Shown: one piece after another, positions 15,018-30,304 of the stretch
Numbering within the stretch: position 1 is the stretch's first letter
How the letters are laid out: each line of letters begins with the position of its first letter
Source: Sphagnum compactum
Lineage: Eukaryota > Bryophyta > Sphagnopsida > Sphagnales
NCBI GenBank assembly: GCA_965153455.1
Contig: OZ234501.1
Span: forward strand, 2,914,001-2,978,000
DNA length: 64,000 bases
Reading direction: 5' to 3'
The notes under the pieces: model-generated
Told to the model about the DNA's origin: nothing
The model's database searches: none
What the model saw: only the letters and a program-made list of their open reading frames with translations
Program-made: the position numbers and the translations under genes

Positions 15018-15138
15018 GGCACCAGGGGTGCTTGCTCAGTGGTAGCACTGGAAGCATGGCTGATAGTGCTGTCCACAGAGCAGGCTGAGAGAGTCCCTTC
15101 GCACCTGAACAGGTTAATACCTGCGTAGGGAGCGTGCC
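15018..15138 (+). promoter_or_regulatory. TPP riboswitch aptamer (THI element) in THIC 3' UTR
   Basis: Thiamine pyrophosphate binding by this aptamer controls splicing of the THIC 3' UTR in plants and lowers THIC mRNA when TPP is plentiful. P1 pairs GGCAC (15,018-15,022) with GTGCC (15,134-15,138). Conserved core blocks: CAGGGGTGC at 15,023-15,031, CTGAGA at 15,085-15,090 (pyrimidine pocket), ACCTGA at 15,103-15,108, and GGTTAATACC with TGCGTAGGGA at 15,112-15,131 (pyrophosphate side). The P3 arm is longer than the bacterial form: TGCTC/GAGCA, an A-A mismatch, GTGG/CCAC, a small bulge, then AGCACT/AGTGCT around a 15-nt loop. A probable acceptor (GCCACAG, ending near 15,167) follows. The core matches the plant THIC consensus closely; confidence is high. 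Confidence 0.96.
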
Positions 15139-16791
15139 AGACCCCTTTTTGTTTGTGTGTGCCACAGGCCAGCACCTGTTAAAGCTTTTGGGGGCTGTTG
15201 CATCTTCCACCATTGCTACAGCGGCCAACTGGGTAAGATTCTAGTCTACCAGCACTCTTGTTCACTTCTTGTCATGTATGTCTCAGTAAGGTCTTGGACA
15301 TTGTTTCTGTGCTTTCTATTTGTAATCTAGAGTTTTCTGCACATGGTTCGTAGAATTTTATGGACATGCAGCTAGATTTTGGGTAGGTGGGAAGGGGGTG
15401 AATGCCCACAGATTATGTGGACACCATAGGCTGGTCAAAGTTGTAGCATGCTAGATCATCAGAACTAAACTGAACTCAAGTGTTGGCACAGGGCACTCAT
15501 GTGCCTGGTTATATGCATGAGCATAATCTGTCCCCTGACATTTGTCAGCCTGGAAGGGTTCCTAAATTGTGATTGCAGTTGAGTAGATTATGTAGTATGC
15601 AATGTTTTTCTCTTGAGTAATTCTGAGGATGCAATGTCATTTGCTTCAGCAGCTACACGTTGAAATCTTGTTGTACCCAATGAAAATGCTTGAATTTGTT
15701 CTGCTTGTTGCGTGGTAGAGAAGTCATGTGGGGAATGAAAGGGGGGTCTATTAATCAACTGATTGTGTCAGAGGATGTCCAATCAGTGGTTAGTGATAAG
15801 GTGGAGACCTGCCAAAATTTGGGCAATATGCTTGCATTTGATGGCATCCATTTTGGTTATGAAAATGTCCCTGAACATATGGTATCACTTATAAATGTAC
15901 AGATACAACCTGTCTTATGTCCACAGCCTTGAAGGTTGGTAGTACCTTCAACAAAGGGGCAGTCAGGGGCCCTCCATCCCGTATGCTGAAAAAACAAAGA
16001 AGGAAATAATTGTGTTTGATGAATCTTTAGTAAATGTAGCTGAGGAAAATAACTCAACGGTGGTATTGAAATTCTGCAATATCTGTTCCAACACATGAAG
16101 TTGGATTTTATATACTTTGATTCAAAGGTATGGCAATTGTACCATCTGTTTTGGACAAAAATTCTTTTGGAGACATTATTTCTCTAGTATGACACTAGAA
16201 GAAGTTTGGTGTGGCAACACACCATGTCAGTACATGTTTGTCCCATACGTTTGGAATTGCCTTCTAAGGGCACCATTCTGATTGGAACATCGTGGGCCCA
16301 TGCGTGCCTTGAAAGAGAGACATGCCTGTCTGGGGGCACCATTCGAATGGGAACTTCATGGGTCAAATGTGTGTCATAGAAGTGCTCACGAATCCACTCA
16401 TTTGAATGGATACGTGGTCTACACGGACTCCAAAATGAATTGTTACAAGACTTACCATTTCAAGGGGAATTTTAACACTATGAATACAACACATAGTTTA
16501 GTTTTTATAATTTTGATGTGAATTTGGCACAAGAGTTACATCGATAACCAAGAATTTCATCAAAGTCTACTTTCTATTGGGATATTGAACAATAAACTAC
16601 AAGTTTTTGTACTGTAACTATATCTAACAATGTGACTTCCATTAGACGATTCCACCTACAAGTAAGTAACGTTCATCAACCCACATCAAATCCCATGCAA
16701 CAAACATTTTCACTTCACCCGTATGAATTCAAACTTCAAAATAGGGGATTCCACATAAGTTTATTCCACAAGCTTCACGACAATGATAACA
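15139..16791. other. THIC 3' tail and intergenic DNA
   Basis: Probably the end of the THIC transcript, then non-coding DNA. A short imperfect direct repeat of about 60 bp ('GGGCACCATTC.GAT/AATGG..AACTTCATGGG') occurs at about 16,268-16,375. No gene recognised. Confidence 0.5.
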
Positions 16792-17115
16792 AGGGGTGTT
16801 TCACACTTGTGGCCTTGCCATTTACATCAAAAAATATCTTAAGGCAAAAGAAGAATTATGGAAATTCAGATATTTCACCATGCCAAAATATGATCTTCAA
16901 AAATATCCTCTAAAAGAAACCAAAATCCTTAAAAGATATCATAACTCTATGTTATTCTCAAGTTTCCACACAAGCCAAAATATCAGATCTTTCAAAAATC
17001 CTCATATAAAAGGAGACCTACTACCTAGGGGCCAAAATCCCTTAAGCTACTATACACTCTATAATGAATCTAAACACGATATCCTTGCCTTGGTAGGCAA
17101 GGCCAATAAACGAAC
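16792..17115 (+). repeat. Dispersed repeat, copy 2 (uninterrupted)
   Basis: Same family as 9303-9540 plus 10,460-10,515, and as 47,719-47,945. It runs from 'CACACTTGTGGCCTTGCC' through 'AAAGAAACCAAAATCCTT' to 'TTGGTAGGCAAGGCCAATA' without a break. This defines what was split in copy 1. No coding potential seen. Confidence 0.6.
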
Positions 17116-17610
17116 TATTTGTGCGATATCCTATTTTCACAAGCTTGTTAGAGTTTTGTACCACGACCATTTTTGCCCAAAATTTAGATAGCCTTTACTA
17201 TCCACTTCAATCTATACCATACTAGATGATTTGTTATGACAATTGAATAGCTTATCATTCAGTAATCGACCTAGATGTGAGTGTATTAATTGAAAAATAT
17301 AAATTTAAAGCACAAGTTAGACTGATTTCCTAATGTATTTTCAAAGACACCTTATACAAAATAATAATGCCTCCTCAAAAATAGGAGGCACATTATGCCT
17401 ATTAGTATGTGTACCTATCAGGTCTCTTGTTGAAGACATAAGGTGCCTCTTGCTTTTACTACCTTATAAACTAACTTACGTTACGTATAGGAGAAGGGTC
17501 CGAGTAGAGAGGCCCTTCTGTGATTTGAGATCTGTGCCCGTACTGAGGTCCTTTTCCTACGTAAATAAATCAGAGCAGAGCTGGGATTTTTTCACTTTCT
17601 AGAAATGGTG

Positions 17611-18165
17611 CCAACACTCCACCTAACTTGCGTTTTGGTTTCCTTCTTTCTAAAGCGGGGTCTGAAATGTCTCTACACAACTGTTCATCTTTTTCCCCGT
17701 GGACGGCCTGGATGACTGAATCGATAAAAGATTTTTATGGTAAAGACGAAGAAGGGAGGGAGGGGAAAAGAAATTCCAACGGGGAGTATCACCTAACCTG
17801 CGTGTTCGGTTTCTTGTTTCTTTCTGAGCGTTAAAGCGGCGTGTGAGTTTGCCTTCACAAACTGTACATCTTCTTCTACGTGGACGGTCTAGATGACAGA
17901 TACGTTTGGAGATTATGTTAAAGACGAAGGACCGAGGGGAAAAGAAATTCCAAGAGAAAGAGTACATAGTACCAACCTAACACATATACGTGTTCGTTTC
18001 TTTTGCATTCTGGAGTGCAGAGGCGGCGTGTAAGTTTTCCCTTACACAACCGTGCATCTTTTTCTCCATGGACGGCCTGGATGAGTGGAGCCGTTTGCTA
18101 ATTATGTTAAAGACGACGAAGCCAGGGGAAAGAAATGCAAAGCGAGAGTACCTTGTACCTAGTAC
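17611..18165. repeat. Three tandem copies of a 175-180 bp unit upstream of the DUF1218 gene
   Basis: Copies begin near 17,611, 17,791 and 17,971. Each contains a pyrimidine-rich start with GTTTC, then AAAGCGG or GAGGCGG and GTGTGAG/GTGTAAG. This is followed by a TTCACAA/TACACAAC block with CATCTT, TGGACGG(C/T)CT(G/A)GATGA, and a purine-rich GACGAAG..GGGGAAA(G)AAAT end. Copies 2 and 3 are closer to each other than to copy 1. The array sits 0.4-1 kb upstream of the DUF1218 start and may include promoter elements. Confidence 0.75.
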
Positions 18166-18600
18166 CTACCCTTGTGAAGAAGACGTCGTTGCCGTTGCCG
18201 TCGTCGTCGTCGTCGTCATCGTCGTCTTCATCATGATGCTCCTCGTCGGCTTTGTTTGATTGTTTGTTTGCTCGTTGCTTGCTGCGAGGAGGTCCGAGGA
18301 AGAATGCAAATGACAAGAAAGAAAAGTAGTAGCAAGAAGTTCGAGGACTTGAAGAAATTAGTTCGATGAGGAACAACATGAAGTAGTGGTGAAGAAAGAG
18401 GGACTAGGGTGGGAGGGAGGGAGGGAGGGAGGAAGGAAGTAGTAGCAGTTGTCGCATTGTAGGAGGTGACGAGGAGTATCCGAGGAAGCAACAACAAGAA
18501 GCAACGGAGAAGACGAGGAGTACGAAAAGAAGGGACGGTCTGTTGTGGCAAAGAGGAGAGGAGTAAGGAGTAAGAAAATCTGTTGACGGAGAGTGGAGAT
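18166..18600 (+). promoter_or_regulatory. Probable promoter and 5' leader of the DUF1218 gene, microsatellite-rich
   Basis: Contains a (GTC)n-like tract at 18,200-18,230 and a GGGA/GGA tract near 18,410-18,435, then purine-rich DNA up to the start codon. No TATA box stands out. Assignment as promoter rests on position only. Confidence 0.4.
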
Positions 18601-19700
18601 ATGAGGAGATGGACGAGTGCTTTGTCAAGGACGGAGATCGTATGGATATCGGTTTTGATAGTACTTGGCTTGACATCTGCGGCTTTTGCCTTTGCAGCTC
18701 AGGCCACGCGAGTCAAGGTCATTAGATTTTCTCTCTTCCCTCTCTTTCTCTTTCTCCCTCTCGGCATTTCTTCGGCTGCATTTTGTTGTGAAGCATTTCG
18801 GGGACGGAAACGCATAGCTGATGTAGGACTCATAGTACAGCTTTTTTCGGTGTGGCTAATAGAAATGCGTTTGCGATCATGCTTGCGGGCGGGGGGGGGA
18901 TTCACAGGCAGATGAAGTAAGGCTGATCGATGGCTTATGCTATTACCCGCATAGCCCGGCCGTCTGGTTCGCATTGATCGCTGCATTGATCCTGTTAGCG
19001 GCGCAGATAATTCTGAATGCCGTCGGTGGCTGTCTTTGCTGTGCAAGAGGACCGAATGGACTTTTGTTGCCGCATAGTCCCACACGGTCCATTGCCACTT
19101 TGTCTCTTCTTTTTGCCTGGTATGCATGTTTGCCCCTCCCTCCTGGTCACGGATGATGCAGAAACACAGAAAGAGAGATGTGTGTCTATGTGCCCAACCA
19201 TGAACTTGAAAAATTGTGGTGGTAAGAATCAATTTGGTTATGGTAGATTGCAATGCACCTTCTGATCAGCAACAGCTATACACTGTAACAGGATTGCTTT
19301 CTTCAATGGATTTGTATCATTACTAGCGGGAGCAAGTCTCAACAGCCCTGGACGAAACAACACTCCCCCAAATGGATATAGATGCTTTGTAGTTGGGCCT
19401 CTGGTGTTTGTTGCAGGTGGGCTACTCGCAATTGCCACTGTGGTATTTGGAGTTAACTACTATATACTATCATCCTCTCTTCGGAAGTCTACTTGGGGAA
19501 ACACACTTCCTCAGCATGGACAGGATGGGATTGTCATGGGACAGCCAGCATATGGTGGTGCCCAACCTTACATTCCTCAGCAGGTCATTCCTCCTCAAGC
19601 ATACACATTTCAACCATTTCCACAAGGCACACAGTATGCAACTGTTCAGTATCCGGGGCCCTCTTATCCCATATATGGACAGGATAGTCATGCAAAATAA
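18601..19700 (+). CDS. DUF1218 family four-helix membrane protein, three exons
   Basis: DUF1218 proteins are plant-specific membrane proteins. Some members (DEAL1, MWL1 and MWL2 in Arabidopsis) act in leaf symmetry or secondary cell walls; most have no known role. Exons: 18601-18717, 18908-19119, 19292-19700 (738 nt, 245 aa). Four hydrophobic segments: residues about 13-33 (signal-anchor-like), 60-85 (VWFALIAALILLAAQIIL), 100-120 and 140-175 (VVGPLVFVAGGLLAIATVVF). Conserved points seen: LCYYPHSPA after TM1, GGCLCC after TM2, AGASLN after TM3. The tail of about 70 residues is rich in Pro, Gln, Tyr and Gly and likely disordered. Frame is continuous across GT..AG junctions. Start is the first ATG giving a hydrophobic helix. 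Function of this copy is unknown. Confidence 0.85.
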
Positions 19701-22103
19701 TGGCCCACAAGGTATTTTTTTTGCGTTTGTCTTTAGCCTTGGGTTTCATGGTTATAATGCACTCACTGCAGTGGAGGTATTCCCTCTCTAGGATGCACAA
19801 AGTGTAAATAGATGAAAACACTCCTCCGTTTGTTTCATCTCCTTGTTTGTTCCACTGAACATAATGACCCAAGTGGTCTCTAGTGCAAATGGTAGATGTT
19901 TTGGAAATGCAGCAGACAGAGTTTTTCCTATAGTAGCCCAGGTTTTGTTTCTACTGCTAACATTTGCGGATAGCCTTACTGAGCTCTGCTTGTTGATAAA
20001 TTGAGGGACTCAAAAGCTTTCAGGTTGCTCTCATGTTCATGCATAAGTGTGAACACAGGAACATATTGGCTATTCCTGGAATTTTTTTGTTGATCACAGT
20101 GTAGAAGACTGGGTTGATCACACCAATTTCCTTCAAGGAAGATCAGACATGGAAATGCTTTCTCTCAAAGCTTCTTGTCTTAAGTTATATGTCATGTTTG
20201 CTCTGTTTCACACCTTCAATATCCAAGAGTTCAGCAAAAATGACAGCAAGCGACAACTTTGAGGTGGGTGTGTTTTTGAATAGATTTTTTGTTTGTTGTG
20301 CATTCTATTCCATCCTCTTGAGATCTCTTTCTTGATTATGCTCCATAGTTTGAAGGTTAATCATGAAGAGTAAGAGATGTTCATATGGGCTAATTTCTAT
20401 GGAATACTAATTTCTATAATGCTCATCTTTTGGTTACTTAATTTAAAGTTGAAATGAAACACCATTTTGAAAGCAATTAAGAAGCCGCTACAACTTGCAA
20501 AGATGTCCAGCTTTGAAGTGGGACAAGTGAAGTGTGGGTGTGGGAAAATAGTTTTGTAGTTCTCGGTTGTTTTGGAGAATTAGAAGTAGCTATGAAGGGA
20601 ATGTGTTGGAGTTTAGAATTTTTTAGTTTGTTGCTTGTAGGCAAAACAATTATGTGGGAAGTAAGTTGCTCATGTACTGTATGATGGAAATCTCAAAGCC
20701 CTAATTCTCATAAGGAATGGTGGGTGTTCAAAACATCATTTGGTAGGGCAAATTGTATGAAAATATATCATTATATAACATTGAAAAAATGTTCTATGAG
20801 AACTATAACATTATGGTGTTATATGCCTCCGGATTGGTTGCATTTTGTTAGATTAATTATTTTACATTTTGGCCAAGTGTTTTGAATTGCAGAGGGGATT
20901 CCAACAGGTTGTGAGAATTTGAGGAATTTGGCATCTCAAAGTAGATCAGATGATGATCCTTAAAACACACCGAAAAAAGAGGGTTTTGTTGTGAGTCTGA
21001 ATTACAAGTTGAACCAAATTGCATTTAACTTTTTTTTTTGGTGTACTTTGCATTGTTAGGGTCACGAGGAGCTTTCTCTTATTAAAAAGCACTATGTTTT
21101 TGCTATTTGGATTTGATGAGTTATGTGTATAATGTTGGAAATTGATAGAGGATCGATGAGAGAATAGAGAATAGAGATTGATTGTCAACGAGCTTGTCAC
21201 CCAACTCTAGGATCACATAAATGTTGCAACAAATCTGTGTTCCACTGTTGAGCTCTGGCTTAATCTAAATAGGAAGTGAACAGCCTTATGTAAATGTTAC
21301 ATACTTAAGAAAGAAAAAGTATTTTTTGACCTCTAGACAAAAACTTGTCTCATGTATGACAACCAAATTTTGCCTTGTAATGTGTAAGGATTGTGTATTA
21401 TTGCGAATTGAAGAAATATATCACCGTAGTATTTGGGCAGCTTTGGCAATTCTCTACCGAATAAATAATTGAATATAATTTTTTTTGATTTGGCAGCTAT
21501 CTTTTTAATTTTGAAAATTTCAGTATATATGTAATAAAATTCATTGTTGTTTTTAAAGGTCTATTTTATTATATTGGTGGTCAGATGGATGTAAAGTAAC
21601 TGCTTTGATCAGCCAGGTCTCTCTGGTTCAAAACTGGCTGACGGTTCAAATGTGTTTTTGAATTTTGACAAAAAGGGGCTGAATTTTTCCTGAAATTATT
21701 TGCAAAGTTGAAAATAATTTAATTTATGCGGAAGGGGGCCAGGTATTACGAATCTGCCAAATATTGCCTTGTAAGTGAAGGCTGTGCATTATGCATGATG
21801 GTAAAGCACATCGACGAGTGCATCATCAAAATCATGAGTGTTCTACAAGTGTCTTATGCAGGCCTTTTCTTTTAAAAATGCTTTCATCCTTGTGCGTTAC
21901 CATACATGTAAAAGGGATTGTTACATTTTTTTTCATTTGTATATTTTAGTTTTTCATTAGGTTGAAGAATTTTTGATTGTCGACATTGCAAGAACAATAA
22001 TTTACACAATTCAAAAAAAAAAAACTTTTCAACTTGTTAGAAAAGTTATTCACCAACTTGTCCCTTTTCATTGTCCATGTTATTACAATATTGTTCCTTT
22101 GCA
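19701..22103. other. Intergenic DNA
   Basis: 3' UTR of the DUF1218 gene, then AT-rich DNA. Short open frames here have no recognisable motifs. No RNA gene seen. Confidence 0.5.
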
Positions 22104-22240
22104 ATGTTGCTCTCATAACAACACTTTACCAAAGAGAAGAGTCTATCCCTCTACAATGTCACTCTTTGTAACAACACTTTACTAAAGAGAAGAGTCTATC
22201 CCTCTGCAATGTCACTCTTTGTAACAACACTTTACTACGG
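22104..22240. repeat. Tandem repeat, about 55 bp, nearly three copies
   Basis: The unit holds 'AACAACACTTTAC', 'AAAGAGAAGAGTCTATCC' and 'CTCT.CAATGTCACTC'. The first two copies are nearly identical; the third stops at 'ACTACGGAGGAG'. Confidence 0.75.
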
Positions 22241-23214
22241 AGGAGAAGGATCTACGGACAAACCCTTCCAAATTTTTTACACCCTTGGTATATTGGCGTT
22301 GAAAAATCTCAAATTCGAAAGGGTGTGCTGATAAACCCTTCTCCTATACAAAAACACTTGCTCTAACATGCATTTGAAAAACCCTTTTTTAAAAAAAAAT
22401 TACTTAATAAATTTAGTGCACAAAGTAGGGTAGAGACACCTAGTGAAGAAATGTTTTTTTTTCGTGTAAGGTAAAAAGCCTGAGGGCAAGGGCATTACTG
22501 AAATTAGGGCCTGTGTGAGGTGATAGCCAAGCAGAGGCCCAATTTTTGGTACTGCCCTTGCCCGACTGCTTTAACCGACGTAAAGACAGACCAAGTGAAG
22601 GAAAGGAACTATTTTGAGACAAAACTGCCCACTCACAAAAAAATGTTACTTTCAAATACACTAATTTTGTGGAAGAAGTAACTGTTTTCGTGAAATTCCC
22701 TGTAACATAAAAGAAAGAGACAGATTAGTAACTAGTGAATTTACTGACTGATTTCCAAATCTCCAACAAGATTCATCTCGACCGTGCAATCGTTGGACCG
22801 TTCATGAACACAACCCAAGACGCTGTGCCCTGCCCCCGCCTACTATCGACCGTTCCTTGAATGCTTCAACGTACCAGATGACTCCACGTCTTTCCCTGCG
22901 GGCGCGGTGCTTCGTTTAGGGTTTGGAGAACGCGCGCTGTTTCTCTTTTTTTTCTTTTGCTTTCGTGGATTTTATCTGGAGCTTTTGTTTCTGTGTTTTG
23001 GTTTGCTTTTCCCGCGGAGCGTTTTAGCGTTGGTTTCAAGATAGATTGTGTGCGCAGACAGAGACGGACGGTTTAGGAGACTCTGTTGCAGTTGCAGCAA
23101 AGATTTCCTTTTTTTTCCTTTTTTTCTTTTGTGGAGGTTCAGAAGGCGTTCAACTTTGTCAGAGCAAAGCTTCGCGATCGTTGTAGGTTCGAAGACGCGA
23201 CAGAGAGCGGCATC
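22241..23214 (+). other. Upstream region and 5' UTR of the UAP56-type helicase
   Basis: AT-rich at first; from about 22,780 it becomes GC-richer with pyrimidine tracts (TTTCTCTTTTTTTTC), as expected of a plant 5' leader. No upstream gene recognised. Confidence 0.4.
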
Positions 23215-27355
<4,141 letters not shown>

Positions 27356-28179
27356 GGCCCAGACGTTTGACGAGAAGGTGGTGGCTTTATCATGCTATGT
27401 TATAAAATTTGGAGCCAGGACGACATGAAGAATAGTAGGATCCTAGACTTTGTAGTGGTGCTATCCCTTGCTGCCTTGGTTATTTTGCAGTTGTCATGAC
27501 TCTGGTGCTGGGTTATTTGAAAGGTTTATACCCTTTTATTTTTGGTGTCATGTCCTTTATGTTTGACCCTCAGTGTTTGACTTTTTTGTTTGTCCAATTG
27601 CATTTCCTTTTGGTTTTGGTGGGATACACAGGTCAACCAGAGATCCTTTGGGATGTTATAGTGTTTTGACATGCAAGTTTATCAAATTTTAGTTCCTGTT
27701 GGTTTTGGTGGAATACAGAGTACCCCAGGGATCCTTCGTGATGTTTTAACTTTTAACCTGTGTTCATTTGCTTTTCCACAGTGATTAATATTGATTCCAA
27801 GTTGTCACATATATGAGACTGCCGAATTGGCTGCTGTGTGTGGATCTTGTAGTCCCAGATCTGGCTCTGGGCTAGTATTGTTCTTGGTTGTTGTTTTCAA
27901 TATGCATTGATTGATAATGGTTCCTGCTGTCAAGAAATTCTATGGCCATGTGCTCCTGCAGTGCATAAATCCCGGTTTTGGTTTCAACATGTGCTGCTGC
28001 AGTGCATAAGTCAACATAATGTCATTGGAAGGCTTGTTCCTCTTATTGGCTACAAGCTGGTTTGGATTGCCACAGGAGGGGATGACAATTTTGTGATGCT
28101 TTCGACTGGTTTTTTAAAATGGTAATCTGGCTTTGGTGCAGTTGTTGCAATCACTAGCAGTTTAGGCATTCTGCATGTG
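27356..28179 (+). other. UAP56 3' UTR and intergenic DNA
   Basis: Includes an imperfect direct repeat around 27,600-27,760 ('TTTTGGTGG.ATACA', then 'GATCCTT.GTGATGTT'). No gene recognised. Confidence 0.45.
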
Positions 28180-28405
28180 ACCAGGGAAGCTTAGCAGTTG
28201 GTCATTTGAACTGGTTATGGAACTGGATGGGAACTAACCCCTGGTCATGAAATTGCAGGTTAACTGCAACCAAACTCATTTGAGAACCAGAAACAGACCA
28301 AGGTTTTTTAAAATCCGAGAACTGGAACCAGACTTGGGGTTCAGTTCCAGACTTGGTTGAAAACTGGAACTGTACCAAGTTTTTAAAAAAATCTAATCCT
28401 GGTTT
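28180..28405. repeat. GGAACC/GGTTCC-type motif cluster resembling hAT subterminal DNA
   Basis: Repeated motifs of the GGAACC, AACTGG and ACCAGA kind, on both strands, resemble those just inside the ends of the hAT element at 49,251-56,213. I find no clear inverted repeat or target duplication, so this may be an eroded non-autonomous copy. Confidence 0.3.
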
Positions 28406-30304
28406 AAATGTTTTTTTGCTGTTTCAAGAAGCTCCTAACTTTCTTTTGCATTTATTGTCCTTGAGCTCTCTCATGTTTAAAAAAAGCTGCAGGTTCCCAA
28501 ATTGAGGTATTTCAAGTTTATTTCAAAATTTCTTAAGAAATACAAAACACGCAAAGCATTTTCATCAAGCTTTTCTTTTTGGAGGCACCCCTTTTGTAAG
28601 CTCTTCCTATAATTGTAACTTCACAAAGTAGCTAACATGGCACATTTGACATTATCTTTTATCTTTTTGGTTGAAGTTCAATTTCTTTTTTCCATTGTCC
28701 ATTTTCATAGCTTGAATGTAGGAACCAAGACTGGAGATTACCCAAAACCAGAGGCCTCTAAGACATGGACATTGGGAATCTGAGAGAAATTTGACTGGGG
28801 TTCTAGGTACCTGCAACTGTTTTTTTGAGGTGGTGTTACCTGGAGGATGCATTTTGCTGGTTCTCATGCACTTATTACATACCATGAATCCCACAAACCA
28901 GGACTAATCTCCTATCATACTTTGACAGAAAGAGGCACCAAACATAACCTAATGAGTAAAAACTGTGAGTTCAGGGAAGTTAGATTACCTTCCATTTCAG
29001 CTTTGATAGACAGCTGTGCATTTTCCATCATCATCCATTCTAGAGATTGAAGCATCTTCTTCCATACCAATCGTCTCTCCACCAAGGAGCTGCAGTAGGG
29101 CTGCCCAACATGACATGCTCTAAGTCAGGCTCTTTCGTTTGGGGAAATCCTCCTGGCTCAAGAGGGTTGATCAAACTACAACCTACAGCACATCACACGT
29201 GATATATCAAGGACATAGAACTGCAGATATATGGTTCTAATGAACATGCAGAAAGTAACATTTGAGGAAGAACAACCTCCAGCTAGCTGTTAAAAAGCTT
29301 GCCCCGCAAAGCTGCATTTTCCCCTTCATGGCTCCCACCATCTACATGCTGGTCATTCCCTGTATGCAACTCAGAAAGACTAACTTAAAACAAAACCTCA
29401 TGATGATACAAATGGATAACTTCTTGAAGTTCTTAAAGAAGAAAGTGAGCATGAATATCATTTTAAGTTTGATAATCAACTGTTGAGGTTATTGCATTAT
29501 AGATGCCAGAAGCTGGGTGAAATAGTCAGCCAAGATATTCAAGAAGTTGAGACTTAAGACCTAGAAGTTCTGTAACTAATCGCAATTGCTGGCGGTAGCT
29601 GACAATCATCAAGTGAAACAACCCAATGCTTCAACCATGGCAGGCTCTTCATCATCCTTGTTCATCAAGTCAAAGGAATGAAAGGTCTCATTTTATATAG
29701 CCATTCATATGGCTGACACTTTTCCCTATCACCCTCACACAGCTCACCTGCTGTCAGCTGAAAGCCAGCCAATCTAGGTAACTAAACACCGCAGCTGAGT
29801 GATGTCCATGTAATGAAACAGCAAGACCTGGTAAATGAACAGAATTTGGATTTGTCACAATTTCCAACTTAGAAGAAAAAATCATCACAGTGATAGAGAA
29901 ATCTGCATCCAGCTCACTCCACAGCAGGAGGTGCAAGAGATACCAACCTACCATAATGCAATAAAAATGAAGCAATGAAGGTCCAACAAATGTGCACAAT
30001 TGCCTACTGAAGGCTTAGCAGAAGCTTCAGGATGGAAAAGCTCACAGACAGCAAACTGCAGTCCAGATATTGTGCAAAACAAGGCCATGGATGCCTCAGC
30101 TTTTACATTGATTCAATGTCCTGGCAAACTGACAACACAGCAGTGTCATCCAGATGTTGAGGGTTTGACACTGTCATTTCAACAAATCATTCCTGTTTGC
30201 CATATAGTTCTGTGAACCCCATACAAGTAAAAACCCTAAAAGCAGAGTCATTAAAAGCATGATGACATTGAGAAGAGGATTTTGTAAAAGAATTGACTAA
30301 TTGA
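28406..30304. other. Intergenic DNA between the UAP56 and oxidoreductase 3' ends
   Basis: Two genes converge on this spacer. Nothing coding or structured was recognised beyond scattered short open frames. Confidence 0.45.

Noticed and set aside
18177-18550. Possible small coding genes in the GTC and GGGA tracts
   Set aside because: Low-complexity open frames on both strands; position fits a 5' leader of the DUF1218 gene.
21590-21660. tRNA-like B-box (GGTTCAAAT) after a GGTTCAAAA
   Set aside because: No A box or cloverleaf stems could be formed.
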